From an uncultured bacterium (GTDB lineage: Bacteria > Cyanobacteriota > Vampirovibrionia > Gastranaerophilales > Gastranaerophilaceae): 64,000 nucleotides of DNA. Both the position numbers and the translations under genes were made by a program. Position 1 is the first letter of the stretch. Each line of letters begins with the position of its first letter. The notes under the pieces were generated by a model. It was not told where the DNA came from, did no database searches, and saw only the letters and a program-made list of their open reading frames with translations. Location: NCBI GenBank assembly GCA_949284715.1, contig CASDWH010000030.1, positions 1-64,000 on the forward strand, given 5' to 3'. This document shows positions 36,811-43,811 of the stretch, piece after piece.

Positions 36811-36851
36811 CACCAACTAAATCTTTTGTTGGGCTGAATGAAATGTACCCC
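36811..36851 (+). repeat. 41-bp structured repeat, right copy
   Basis: Second copy of the repeat at 36449-36489, same orientation, on the other side of the toxin-antitoxin pair. Stem CCAAC (36813-36817)/GTTGG (36828-36832) is preserved with one compensatory base-pair change. Confidence 0.65.
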
Positions 36852-36858
36852 TGCCCCC

Positions 36859-36882
36859 TTAATAATATAAATATGTTATTAA
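36859..36882. repeat. AT-rich near-perfect palindrome
   Basis: TTAATAATATAA followed by ATATGTTATTAA; eleven of twelve pairs form (one G-T). It lies eight bases after the right 41-bp repeat. Could be a protein-binding site or cruciform; no function can be assigned. Confidence 0.4.
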
Positions 36883-36951
36883 AAAAATATTTTATAAATT
36901 ATGGCTGTTTGACGCGATGTGCTAATATTAACAGGCATAGGCCAAGTGAGC

Positions 36952-37135
36952 CATCAATGTTTGCGAAACTTCTACAGAGCGGGCTTTGTTTGAGGTACGA
37001 AGTACCGAGTTTGCACGCTTCGGGTTGAGCTTTACAATTGATGTGCGAACTTGCCGAGCCTGGAGTTTCTTTGCCCTGCGTTTCTTTACGGTTAAAGAAA
37101 TGCAGGTGCGGGGCCAGGGGGCGCATAGCCCCCTG
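36952..37135. repeat. Multi-hairpin intergenic repeat, copy B
   Basis: Same order of elements as 13158-13343: an outer stem CATCAAT (36952-36958)/ATTGATG (37037-37043); the block TTTGTTTGAG; a hairpin GGTAC-GAA-GTACC; a 14-bp stem (37075-37088 with 37093-37106, loop CGGT); and CAGGGGGC/GCCCCCTG (37115-37122 with 37128-37135) around GCATA. The bases conserved with copy A are mainly the hairpin ends and GCATAGCCCCCTG. Between copies the stem sequences differ but pairing is kept. No ORF is supported in this stretch; 37136-37276 holds only the untranslated region of the pilin gene. Confidence 0.75.
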
Positions 37136-37276
37136 AATAATTTAATAATTTTATTAATTCTTTGTAAATTTTTGTAAAAATGTATCCCGAATTATTAAAG
37201 TTTTTCTGAATTATGCCGTTATATGCAACATAATGCATATTTTAATGCAAAAAGTACAATGTAAGAGAGGTAACAG

Positions 37277-38500
37277 ATGGAACGAAAAAACGGATTTACG
37301 CTCGTGGAAATTCTCATTTCTCTCGCTCTAATCGGGGTATTAAGTGTCGTAGCTATTAATACTCTGAAATCACGGGACATGAGTGAAGAATTTACCGCCA
37401 AGCGTGACAAAGCAGCCATGAACATCGAAGGTGTAATACACCAGGCGATGTTTGAGCAAAAAAGAGAAGAACTTACATCAATTGGTGAAGTTCAGGGCTT
37501 TATTAACGAAAAACTACAAGCCGGCAGCGGCGGAGGTTATAGCCTGATGAGAGATGGCGCCGGCTATGCTATTGCTGCAGGCGGGGGCGATGGTTACGTT
37601 GGAGAACTTACTATTGATGTCAACGGCGATATTGTTCCAAACGTTGAAGGTGAAGACATCTACAAATATAAAATTACCCCAAACGGCAACCTTTTATTAG
37701 CAACAATCGCACCAGAGGGAGGTAATGGCGGCGGAGGCGGAGAACCTCAGCCTTCTCAACCGCAGGAACAACCTGATGAACCGGAAGAGTGCGGAGCAGA
37801 TGAAGTTCTGGTTAACGGCAAGTGCGAACCTAAACCGCCGGAATGCGGCGAAGACGAAGTTCTGGTTAACGGCAAGTGCGAACCTAAACCGCCGGAATGC
37901 GGCGAAGGCGAAGTTCTGGTTAACGGCAAGTGCGAACCGGAAGAAGAACCCGAACCCGAACCATGCCCTGAAGGTACACTGAGAATAGGCGATAAATGCG
38001 CGGAAATCGTTTGTCCGACAGGCACTGTTAAAGTGGGAAACAAATGTGAAACTGTACCGGATGAACCGGATGAGCCGGAAGAATGTCCTGAAGGTACATT
38101 CAAATTTGGCGATCAGTGTCTGAAAAAACTTGACCCGGAAGTTATCTGTAAAGCAAACGAAACCAAAGTCGGCGACCAATGCGTACCAAATCCTGAGCTA
38201 TGTCCGATAGGCACCCACTATGTTAATGGTAAATGTATTATTTATGAAGCCGATATAGATGACGACGATGACGACAACGAACCGATAACTCCTGAAGATG
38301 ATGTAGCACATTGTCTGCCCGGTCACATATACGTTGATGGCAACTGCATGATACCTCAGCCTGACAACGGAGGCAGCTCCGGCGGTGGCGGCGGCCACTT
38401 CTTCACCCAGGAAGATAATCATCATGTTTGGACTGAAGTCGGAACCGGCGACGGAACCGGGACTATCCACCACTATGGAAACCGCAACAATGCGTATTAA
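37277..38500 (+). CDS. Type IV pilin-like/pseudopilin with tandem Cys-rich repeats
   Basis: 407 residues. A class III leader (MERKNG, then FTLVEILISLALIGVL with Glu at +5) marks a prepilin-peptidase substrate of a type IV pilus or type II secretion system. After about 140 residues of pilin-like domain and a Gly/Pro/Glu-rich linker come about eight units of the form C-x(8-11)-V/I-N/G-x-K/Q-C-x-P, such as CGEDEVLVNGKCEPKPPE. Three of these units are almost identical at DNA level (54-bp period). An Asp run (DIDDDDDDNEP) and a Gly/His-rich tail follow. Probably a surface fibre protein. Ribosome-binding site AGAGAGGT before ATG; terminator after the stop. Confidence 0.82.
   Translation: MERKNGFTLVEILISLALIGVLSVVAINTLKSRDMSEEFTAKRDKAAMNIEGVIHQAMFEQKREELTSIGEVQGFINEKLQAGSGGGYSLMRDGAGYAIAAGGGDGYVGELTIDVNGDIVPNVEGEDIYKYKITPNGNLLLATIAPEGGNGGGGGEPQPSQPQEQPDEPEECGADEVLVNGKCEPKPPECGEDEVLVNGKCEPKPPECGEGEVLVNGKCEPEEEPEPEPCPEGTLRIGDKCAEIVCPTGTVKVGNKCETVPDEPDEPEECPEGTFKFGDQCLKKLDPEVICKANETKVGDQCVPNPELCPIGTHYVNGKCIIYEADIDDDDDDNEPITPEDDVAHCLPGHIYVDGNCMIPQPDNGGSSGGGGGHFFTQEDNHHVWTEVGTGDGTGTIHHYGNRNNAY
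37802..37963 (+). repeat. 54-bp tandem repeat inside the pilin gene
   Basis: Units start at 37802, 37856 and 37910 (GAAGTTCTGGTTAACGGCAA); the first two are nearly identical and the third diverges after its first half. Each encodes one Cys-pair unit. Confidence 0.85.
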
Positions 38501-38520
38501 TCAATCAATAATTAATTATT

Positions 38521-38549
38521 ACCCCCTGACTTTTGTCAGGGGGTCTTAT
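38521..38549 (+). terminator. Intrinsic terminator of the pilin gene
   Basis: ACCCCCTGAC-TTTT-GTCAGGGGGT (38521-38544), a perfect ten-base-pair stem, followed by a T-rich tract. Confidence 0.9.
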
Positions 38550-38554
38550 TTTAC

Positions 38555-38588
38555 AGGTATTATACCTCCCTTATTTTTTTGATATAAT
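38555..38588 (+). promoter_or_regulatory. Palindrome and extended -10 promoter of the Lrp gene
   Basis: AGGTAT-T-ATACCT (38555-38567) overlaps the place of a -35 element; the extended -10 TGATATAAT lies at 38580-38588. The layout suggests autoregulation by the Lrp-like protein encoded next. Confidence 0.5.
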
Positions 38589-38609
38589 CTAATAAAAACA
38601 GGAGAAGTT

Positions 38610-39092
38610 ATGAGAGAAGAATTACTCGCTATATTAGAAAAAAACAGCAGAATAGATTTTAAAGAACTTGCAGTACTGCTGGGGGTTTCAGAGGAAAAAG
38701 TCCTGGAAGAAATCACTGCACTTGAAAAAGACGGTATAATATGCGGCTATCACACTTTAATTAACTGGGAAAAAACATCAATTGAAAAAGTAAATGCACT
38801 TATAGAAGTAAAAGTAACCCCTCAGCGAGGGCAGGGTTTTGACAGAATAGCAGAGCGGATTTACAACTATCCGGAAGTAAGAGCAGTCTATCTGATATCA
38901 GGCGGCTATGATTTACTTGTAACCTTAGAAGAAAAAACTTTGAAAGAAATTGCAAACTTTGTATCTGATAAACTCTCAACCCTTGACAGTGTATTGAGTA
39001 CCGCAACACACTTTATCCTCAAAAAATACAAAGACCACGGAACAATAATAAACCAGAACCGCAATGATGAACGTGAGGTAATCACCCCATGA
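38610..39092 (+). CDS. Lrp/AsnC-family transcriptional regulator
   Basis: 160 residues. N-terminal helix-turn-helix (REELLAILEKNSRIDFKELA followed by VLLGVSEEKVLEEITALEKDG) and C-terminal ligand-binding RAM domain (ALIEVKVTPQRGQGFDRIAE, then VRAVYLISGGYDLLVTLEEK). These are standard Lrp features. AGGAGA precedes ATG. The stop overlaps the aminotransferase start (ATGA), so the regulator and enzyme are co-expressed; an amino acid related to that enzyme is a likely effector. Confidence 0.93.
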   Translation: MREELLAILEKNSRIDFKELAVLLGVSEEKVLEEITALEKDGIICGYHTLINWEKTSIEKVNALIEVKVTPQRGQGFDRIAERIYNYPEVRAVYLISGGYDLLVTLEEKTLKEIANFVSDKLSTLDSVLSTATHFILKKYKDHGTIINQNRNDEREVITP

Positions 39093-40261
39093 CAAAACCT
39101 CTCTCTGAAAAAGTTCTAAATTTGAAACCTTCCGGTATAAGAAAATTTTTTGATATCGTAAGCGAAATGAAAGATGCCATATCCCTTGGCGTTGGGGAGC
39201 CTGATTTTGACACCCCATGGCATATCAGAGATGAAGGTATTTATGCACTTGAACGAGGAAGAACTTTTTACACATCTAATGCCGGTTTAAAAGATTTAAG
39301 ACAGGAAATTTCAAACTATATATCAAGAACACAGGGGGTAAATTATTCTCCGGATTCAGAAATTCTTGTAACTGTAGGCGGCTCAGAAGCAATTGATATA
39401 GGACTTAGAGCTATTATTAACGAAGGTGATGAAGTAATAATTCCCCAGCCATCATACGTTTCTTACGAACCCTGTGCAATCCTTGCAAATGCAAAGCCTG
39501 TTATTATTAATCTTAAAGAAGAAAACGAATTCAGACTTAAACCGGAAGAGCTTTTAAGCGCAATAACAGAAAAGACAAAAGTTTTAATTCTTCCATACCC
39601 TAACAACCCGACAGGGGCAATAATGGAAAAAGAAGACTTGGAGTCAATAGCAGAAATTATAAGAGAAAAAGATTTATACGTAATGTCTGATGAAATATAC
39701 GCGGCATTAACGTACAAAGATCGGCATACATCAATTGCCTCGCTTGACAGAATGAAAGAACGCACAATTCTTATAAACGGATTTTCTAAAGCCTACGCAA
39801 TGACCGGCTGGAGGCTTGGTTATGCCTGCGCGCCTAAAGAAATAATTTCACAGATGACCAAAATTCACCAGTATGCAATAATGTGCGCTCCGACCACAAG
39901 CCAGTATGCAGCAGTCGAAGCACTCAAAAACGGTGATGATGATGTAGAACTTATGCGCAAAGCTTACAACCAGCGCAGAAGATTTCTAATGAATGCGTTT
40001 AAAGAAATGAAGCTTGATTGTTTTGAGCCATACGGAGCTTTTTATGTATTCCCGTCAATAAAAGAATTTGGAATGACCAGTGAAGAATTTGCAACAAAAT
40101 TCTTAATGGAAGAGAAAGTGGCGGTGGTTCCCGGGACTGCATTCGGCGCCTGCGGGGAAGGTTTTCTAAGAATCTCCTACGCGTACTCTATCGACAATCT
40201 CAAAGTTGCTATGGAGCGTTTAAACCGTTTCATCACTAATCTGCGAAAAGTTAAGCAATAA
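39089..40261 (+). CDS. PLP-dependent aminotransferase, class I/II
   Basis: 390 residues of fold type I. Motifs: ISLGVGEPDFDTP, YTSNAGLKDLRQEI, VTVGGSEAIDIGL, LILPYPNNPTGAIM, YVMSDEIYAAL and the PLP-lysine region LINGFSKAYAMTGWRLGY, then FLRISYAYS. It belongs to the aspartate/aromatic aminotransferase group (PatA/AspC type I-gamma like). Exact amino acid specificity cannot be read. It is coupled to the Lrp gene. No terminator is visible after it; the next gene starts 122 bases later. Confidence 0.93.
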   Translation: MTKPLSEKVLNLKPSGIRKFFDIVSEMKDAISLGVGEPDFDTPWHIRDEGIYALERGRTFYTSNAGLKDLRQEISNYISRTQGVNYSPDSEILVTVGGSEAIDIGLRAIINEGDEVIIPQPSYVSYEPCAILANAKPVIINLKEENEFRLKPEELLSAITEKTKVLILPYPNNPTGAIMEKEDLESIAEIIREKDLYVMSDEIYAALTYKDRHTSIASLDRMKERTILINGFSKAYAMTGWRLGYACAPKEIISQMTKIHQYAIMCAPTTSQYAAVEALKNGDDDVELMRKAYNQRRRFLMNAFKEMKLDCFEPYGAFYVFPSIKEFGMTSEEFATKFLMEEKVAVVPGTAFGACGEGFLRISYAYSIDNLKVAMERLNRFITNLRKVKQ

Positions 40262-40383
40262 TAAGAAATTAAATATTTAAGCTGTAAATTTGTAACAAAA
40301 CTTAATAAACATCTCTTCAAAAAGCAATTTTTATCATTGTATATACTTTATATATACATAAAAGATATATAGGAGATAAGTAT

Positions 40384-40623
40384 ATGGCAATCGGCGCAAG
40401 AGATTTTATTGACAGATTATTAGTAGAAAAATACGCACAGGAAAAAGTAGACAATCATACAGATGATGCCCTTGTATCAAGAGTTGACGCAGATGATATA
40501 ATGAGCGCAATGAATAAAGCGGCAAATAATTACAGGAGTTTTCTTGACGTCAGCGCAAAACTTAATGTTGCCTGTTATGCAGTAAACGCTCGTAATGCAA
40601 AATATCAGTCAATACCCGTGTAA
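40384..40623 (+). CDS. Hypothetical 79-residue protein
   Basis: Unknown small, probably helical protein (ARDFIDRLLVEKYAQEKVD; SAMNKAANNYRSFLDVSAKL). TAGGAGATAAG lies before ATG 40384, and TATACT (about 40343) may be its -10. The stop abuts the end of the convergent gene at 40624. No homology is recognised. Confidence 0.55.
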   Translation: MAIGARDFIDRLLVEKYAQEKVDNHTDDALVSRVDADDIMSAMNKAANNYRSFLDVSAKLNVACYAVNARNAKYQSIPV

Positions 40624-41439
40624 CTATGACCAGATTCCGGCTTTAGAATAAATCTCGCTTCTGCCGTATTCTGTCAAGCGATACTCACTTTCGCCCGAAC
40701 GTTCTATATAATTATTATCAAGCGCTATTTTAAGTATTCCATGATCAACAATAACCGCCAGATTATGCATTAACTTGCCGTTAATTTGTTTTAAAGAGAA
40801 GGTAAATTTAGCATCATATTTACAGAAGTAATCTGCCGTAAACAAAAGCAGTTCCAAACGGTCTGTAATATTGTTTGCTTTAACCAGTTTGCAGAATATT
40901 TCATCTTTTTTAACAACAGTATCAGTACTGATATTATCAACCGAATGCTCCAATATTGATTCAAAATCCATTTTTGCAGGACTTTCGGCGTTAAAGAGTG
41001 TATTAATAGTAATAGCATTTTCCTGCTCTTTCCCAATCGGCTCTGATACAACATCACTTTTATCCAGAGTATTTACAAACTCTTCCACCTTAGCCTGCAC
41101 AGATTCCTGTATTACAGAATCTTGAAGGATTTCAGGCTCTGAATTTCCATCAATCTGCCCCTGAACAGCAGCTTCCCCAGTATGCACTGTATCTGGAACA
41201 TTCTCCTGCACTTCTTCTTTCTCAAATATTTCAGACGGGTTAGTGCAAATATCAACATTTTCATCAAAAGATTCAGGAATATACGAAATAGGAGCAGCCG
41301 GCTCAGGCTTATCCCCAAGCGGTTTTCTTGACAACGCCATAACCCAAATTGCAAGCTGCTGCTCAACAGCATCCCTGTCATCTGTTATTAAGCTTATCTC
41401 ACACCCGCCCTTGCGTACGGTAAACGTATATCCCGGCAT
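40624..41439 (-). CDS. Protein with N-terminal Y-x-F-x-x-x-K-G domain and C-terminal winged-helix-like domain
   Basis: 271 residues. The first 36 residues (MPGYTFTVRKGGCEISLITD followed by DRDAVEQQLAIW) are a short domain also present as a free-standing 45-residue protein encoded directly upstream. Residues about 40-180 are acidic and low in complexity. Residues about 190-265 look like a winged helix (RLELLLFTADYF ... YIERSGESEYRLTEYGRSEI). A regulatory or scaffold role is likely but unproven. The start codon shares one base with the upstream stop (TAATG). Confidence 0.6.
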   Translation of the reverse strand: MPGYTFTVRKGGCEISLITDDRDAVEQQLAIWVMALSRKPLGDKPEPAAPISYIPESFDENVDICTNPSEIFEKEEVQENVPDTVHTGEAAVQGQIDGNSEPEILQDSVIQESVQAKVEEFVNTLDKSDVVSEPIGKEQENAITINTLFNAESPAKMDFESILEHSVDNISTDTVVKKDEIFCKLVKANNITDRLELLLFTADYFCKYDAKFTFSLKQINGKLMHNLAVIVDHGILKIALDNNYIERSGESEYRLTEYGRSEIYSKAGIWS

Positions 41440-41576
41440 TAATTATTATTCCCTTCCGGTGCGTTTATAAGTTCCTCGCGCCATTTATTCATCTGATTTT
41501 CCACAAAAGCCAAGTCATCCGATTTCAGCTCTATCTCTATTTCACCCTTTTTCATCTTAAATATATATTCGTGCAT
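41439..41576 (-). CDS. 45-residue free-standing paralogue of the domain in the next gene
   Basis: Starts MHEYIFKMKKGEIEIELKSD and continues DLAFVENQMNKWREEL. It aligns without gaps to the N-terminus of the 271-residue neighbour: Y-x-F-x-x-x-K-G, E-I-x-L, D-D, V-E-x-Q, W. Its stop codon overlaps the neighbour's start by one base, so the two are translationally coupled. AAGGGG lies about 14 bases before the ATG, a rather long spacing. Function unknown; a dimerising or shared-ligand module is a reasonable guess. Confidence 0.6.
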   Translation of the reverse strand: MHEYIFKMKKGEIEIELKSDDLAFVENQMNKWREELINAPEGNNN

Positions 41577-41727
41577 ATTTTGTCTATACCCCTTCTACTT
41601 CATGTTATTTTAAAATCCCCACGGTGTCAAATCAGTAGTAACATTTTATTACAATAAAAATTTCCTCTTTATTATTCTTTAAAAATATGGTACACTTGCA
41701 GCATACCACTAATGAAACGAGGTCTTT

Positions 41728-42474
41728 ATGGTTGAAACTATTACAAAAAATGTTGTATGTATGAAATGGGGTACCAAGTTTGGCCCTGAGTACGTTAACA
41801 GGTTATTTTCAATGGTTGAAAAAAATCTGACCATACCGCACAGGTTTATCTGTTTTACTGATGACGAAAAAGGGATTAATCCTAAAGTAGAAATAAAACC
41901 GCTGCCCAAAATAAATGATAACGGACTTACCGAAAAAGGCTGGAAAAAGCTCGGCATATTCTCACAGTTTGATGATATTTACGGACAGGTGCTTTTTCTT
42001 GATTTGGACATAATTGTCAGAAGTAATATTGACTGCTTTTTTGAAGTCGACGGAGATTTCAGAATAGTAAAAGACTGGGATTTTCCAAATGATATCATCG
42101 GAAACTCTTCAGTATTCAGATTTGAAGTTAACAAACATTCTGATATTATTGAACACTTTTATACGTACGGAACACATATACGCGACACCTATAAAAATGA
42201 ACAGGCTTTTCTCTCTTACGAAATGGAAAAGAAAGGCATATTGCAGTACTGGGATCCAAGCTGGTGTGTAAGCTTCAAACGCAACTGTCTGCAAAAATTT
42301 CCTATGTGCTATTTTAAAGAAGCAAAAGAACCCGTTAATGCTAAAATTCTTGTGTTCCACGGACGGCCGACACCGCAGCAGGCTCTCGAAGGTTTCTGCG
42401 GAAAAGGCGGGTTTAGATATGTAAAGCCCACTAGCTGGCTGAAACAATACTTTGAAACACCACAAACTGTTTAA
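41728..42474 (+). CDS. Glycosyltransferase, GT8-like
   Basis: 248 residues with a nucleotide-diphospho-sugar transferase fold: an N-terminal strand region, then QVLFLDLDIIVRSNIDCFFE with the metal-binding D-x-D (DLD), DWDFPNDIIGNSSVFRFE, a NEQAFLSYE helix and ILVFHGRPTPQQA with a conserved-looking His. This arrangement is that of GT8/GT32-type retaining transferases. No signal peptide. ACGAGG lies before ATG. The 41577-41727 gap shows nothing else. The acceptor is unknown. Confidence 0.7.
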   Translation: MVETITKNVVCMKWGTKFGPEYVNRLFSMVEKNLTIPHRFICFTDDEKGINPKVEIKPLPKINDNGLTEKGWKKLGIFSQFDDIYGQVLFLDLDIIVRSNIDCFFEVDGDFRIVKDWDFPNDIIGNSSVFRFEVNKHSDIIEHFYTYGTHIRDTYKNEQAFLSYEMEKKGILQYWDPSWCVSFKRNCLQKFPMCYFKEAKEPVNAKILVFHGRPTPQQALEGFCGKGGFRYVKPTSWLKQYFETPQTV

Positions 42475-42494
42475 ATAAAAATGGAGAAAGAAAA

Positions 42495-43232
42495 ATGAAA
42501 AAAACTATCGCAGCAATCCTTCTTGCAGGATTTATCAATCTCACCGGAATACCTGCCCTTGCAGATATTGATATGAACCAGATTCCGGTACAAACCCAGC
42601 AGGCAAGAGTAGAACATTCTTATTACAAAAAATCTCCCGTACGCTCTATCAGCGTTTCAGAAGAAAACATAACAATCAAAGCAGGCAATGTCATAAAAAT
42701 TGCCTTTGCCGATAATTTCTCAACAAAAACAGCCCAAGCCGGCGACCCGATTAGTTTTGTATTAAACGAAGACTTCAAAACAATAGAAGATACTATACTT
42801 CTTCCTGCCGGAACTATTATAAACGGAACTGTTACAGAAATAATTCCTACAAAATACTGGAACAGAAATGCACAGGCTTTTATTAAACTGAACGAAATTG
42901 TCCTCCCGACAGGTCAACGCGGTGATATCAGCGCAAGAGTGTATTCAAAGAATTCAGCACTGAAAAAATCAAGCTGGGCAGCAGTCGGTAAAGCAGCAGG
43001 ATATACTGTAGGACTATTCGGTATAGGTGCCGGCCTCGGAGCCATTATCGGCGCTATCGTCGGTGAAGTCGGTATTGCATGTCTTGCAATCGGTATGCCA
43101 GTCGGCGGCGGTGTCGGTTTAATCACAGGCAGTGTATTTAAAGGACTCAACTACAATGCGAAAGCTGGTAAAGAAATTAAAATCCAGTTGAATGAAGACT
43201 TTGATATTAAATTAAAAAATGATGCAGTTTAA
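42495..43232 (+). CDS. Exported protein with C-terminal glycine-zipper membrane segment
   Basis: 245 residues. Signal peptide MKKTIAAILLAGFINLTGIP with cleavage after ALA. A beta-rich domain follows (IKAGNVIKIAFADNFSTKTA; ILLPAGTIINGTVTEIIP), then a Gly/Ala-rich region (VGLFGIGAGLGAIIGAIVGE) of the glycine-zipper type and a short polar tail. The middle domain resembles the part of type I secretion or conjugation proteins that carry 'aGt.i.g.V' strands, but I do not name a family. Probably in the periplasm or outer membrane. GGAGAAAG precedes ATG. Confidence 0.65.
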   Translation: MKKTIAAILLAGFINLTGIPALADIDMNQIPVQTQQARVEHSYYKKSPVRSISVSEENITIKAGNVIKIAFADNFSTKTAQAGDPISFVLNEDFKTIEDTILLPAGTIINGTVTEIIPTKYWNRNAQAFIKLNEIVLPTGQRGDISARVYSKNSALKKSSWAAVGKAAGYTVGLFGIGAGLGAIIGAIVGEVGIACLAIGMPVGGGVGLITGSVFKGLNYNAKAGKEIKIQLNEDFDIKLKNDAV

Positions 43233-43234
43233 TG

Positions 43235-43267
43235 AAAAAACCGGCGGGCTAAGCCCGCCGGTTTTTT
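43235..43267. terminator. Bidirectional intrinsic terminator
   Basis: A-run plus CCGGCGGGC (to 43249) pairs with GCCCGCCGG plus T-run (43253-43267), loop TAA. It ends both the plus gene at 43232 and the long minus operon at 43269. Confidence 0.95.
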
Positions 43268-43268
43268 A

Positions 43269-43811
43269 CTATTTAATCAATTTTTGTACTTCTTTAAAAT
43301 CCGGATGCTTGGAACTTCCAAGCCATTCAAATAATACCGTTTCTACACAGGTAAGCTTTGCCCCGTCTGATTTCATTAATTCAAGACCTGTACTATATTC
43401 GTATTCATTCCGACTCGATACCGCATCCTTTATTACATAAACTTCGTATCCTGCCTCTATAAGTTCCGCACAGGTCTGATAAACACAAATATGTGTTTCA
43501 ATTCCGCACAGGAGTATTTGTTTTTTATTAAAAGATGTAAGTTTCTCACTAAATCCTTCTTCTCTTAATGCGGAAAAGTTTGTCTTTTCGATATAATGAA
43601 CGCTGTTTCCAAGCGCCTCCTTTAAGGGTTCAGCCGTGTCGCCCAGACCCTGCGGGTATTGTTCTGTTACCACAACCGGTATTGATAAAATCTTTGCCGC
43701 TTCCCCAAGAATTGATGATTTTTTTACAATACTCTCTGTGTGTGCGCAAGCCTTAACAAGTTTCTCCTGTATATCAATTATTAGCACCAGGCTCTCTTCA
43801 GGTTTTAACAT
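43269..43811 (-). CDS. Isochorismatase-family cysteine hydrolase
   Basis: 180 residues. The catalytic triad of the family is visible: D13 (IIDIQEKL), K76 (IEKTNFSAL) and C109 (GIETHICVYQTC). It most resembles the YcaC-type amidohydrolases of unknown substrate. It is the last gene of the long minus operon, overlaps the receiver-like gene by seven bases, and has its own strong site (GGAGGAG) before ATG 43811. Confidence 0.88.
   Translation of the reverse strand: MLKPEESLVLIIDIQEKLVKACAHTESIVKKSSILGEAAKILSIPVVVTEQYPQGLGDTAEPLKEALGNSVHYIEKTNFSALREEGFSEKLTSFNKKQILLCGIETHICVYQTCAELIEAGYEVYVIKDAVSSRNEYEYSTGLELMKSDGAKLTCVETVLFEWLGSSKHPDFKEVQKLIK

Noticed and set aside
37802-37963. Tandem 54-bp units as a CRISPR array
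   Set aside because: The units abut with no unique spacers and lie in frame inside a pilin gene.
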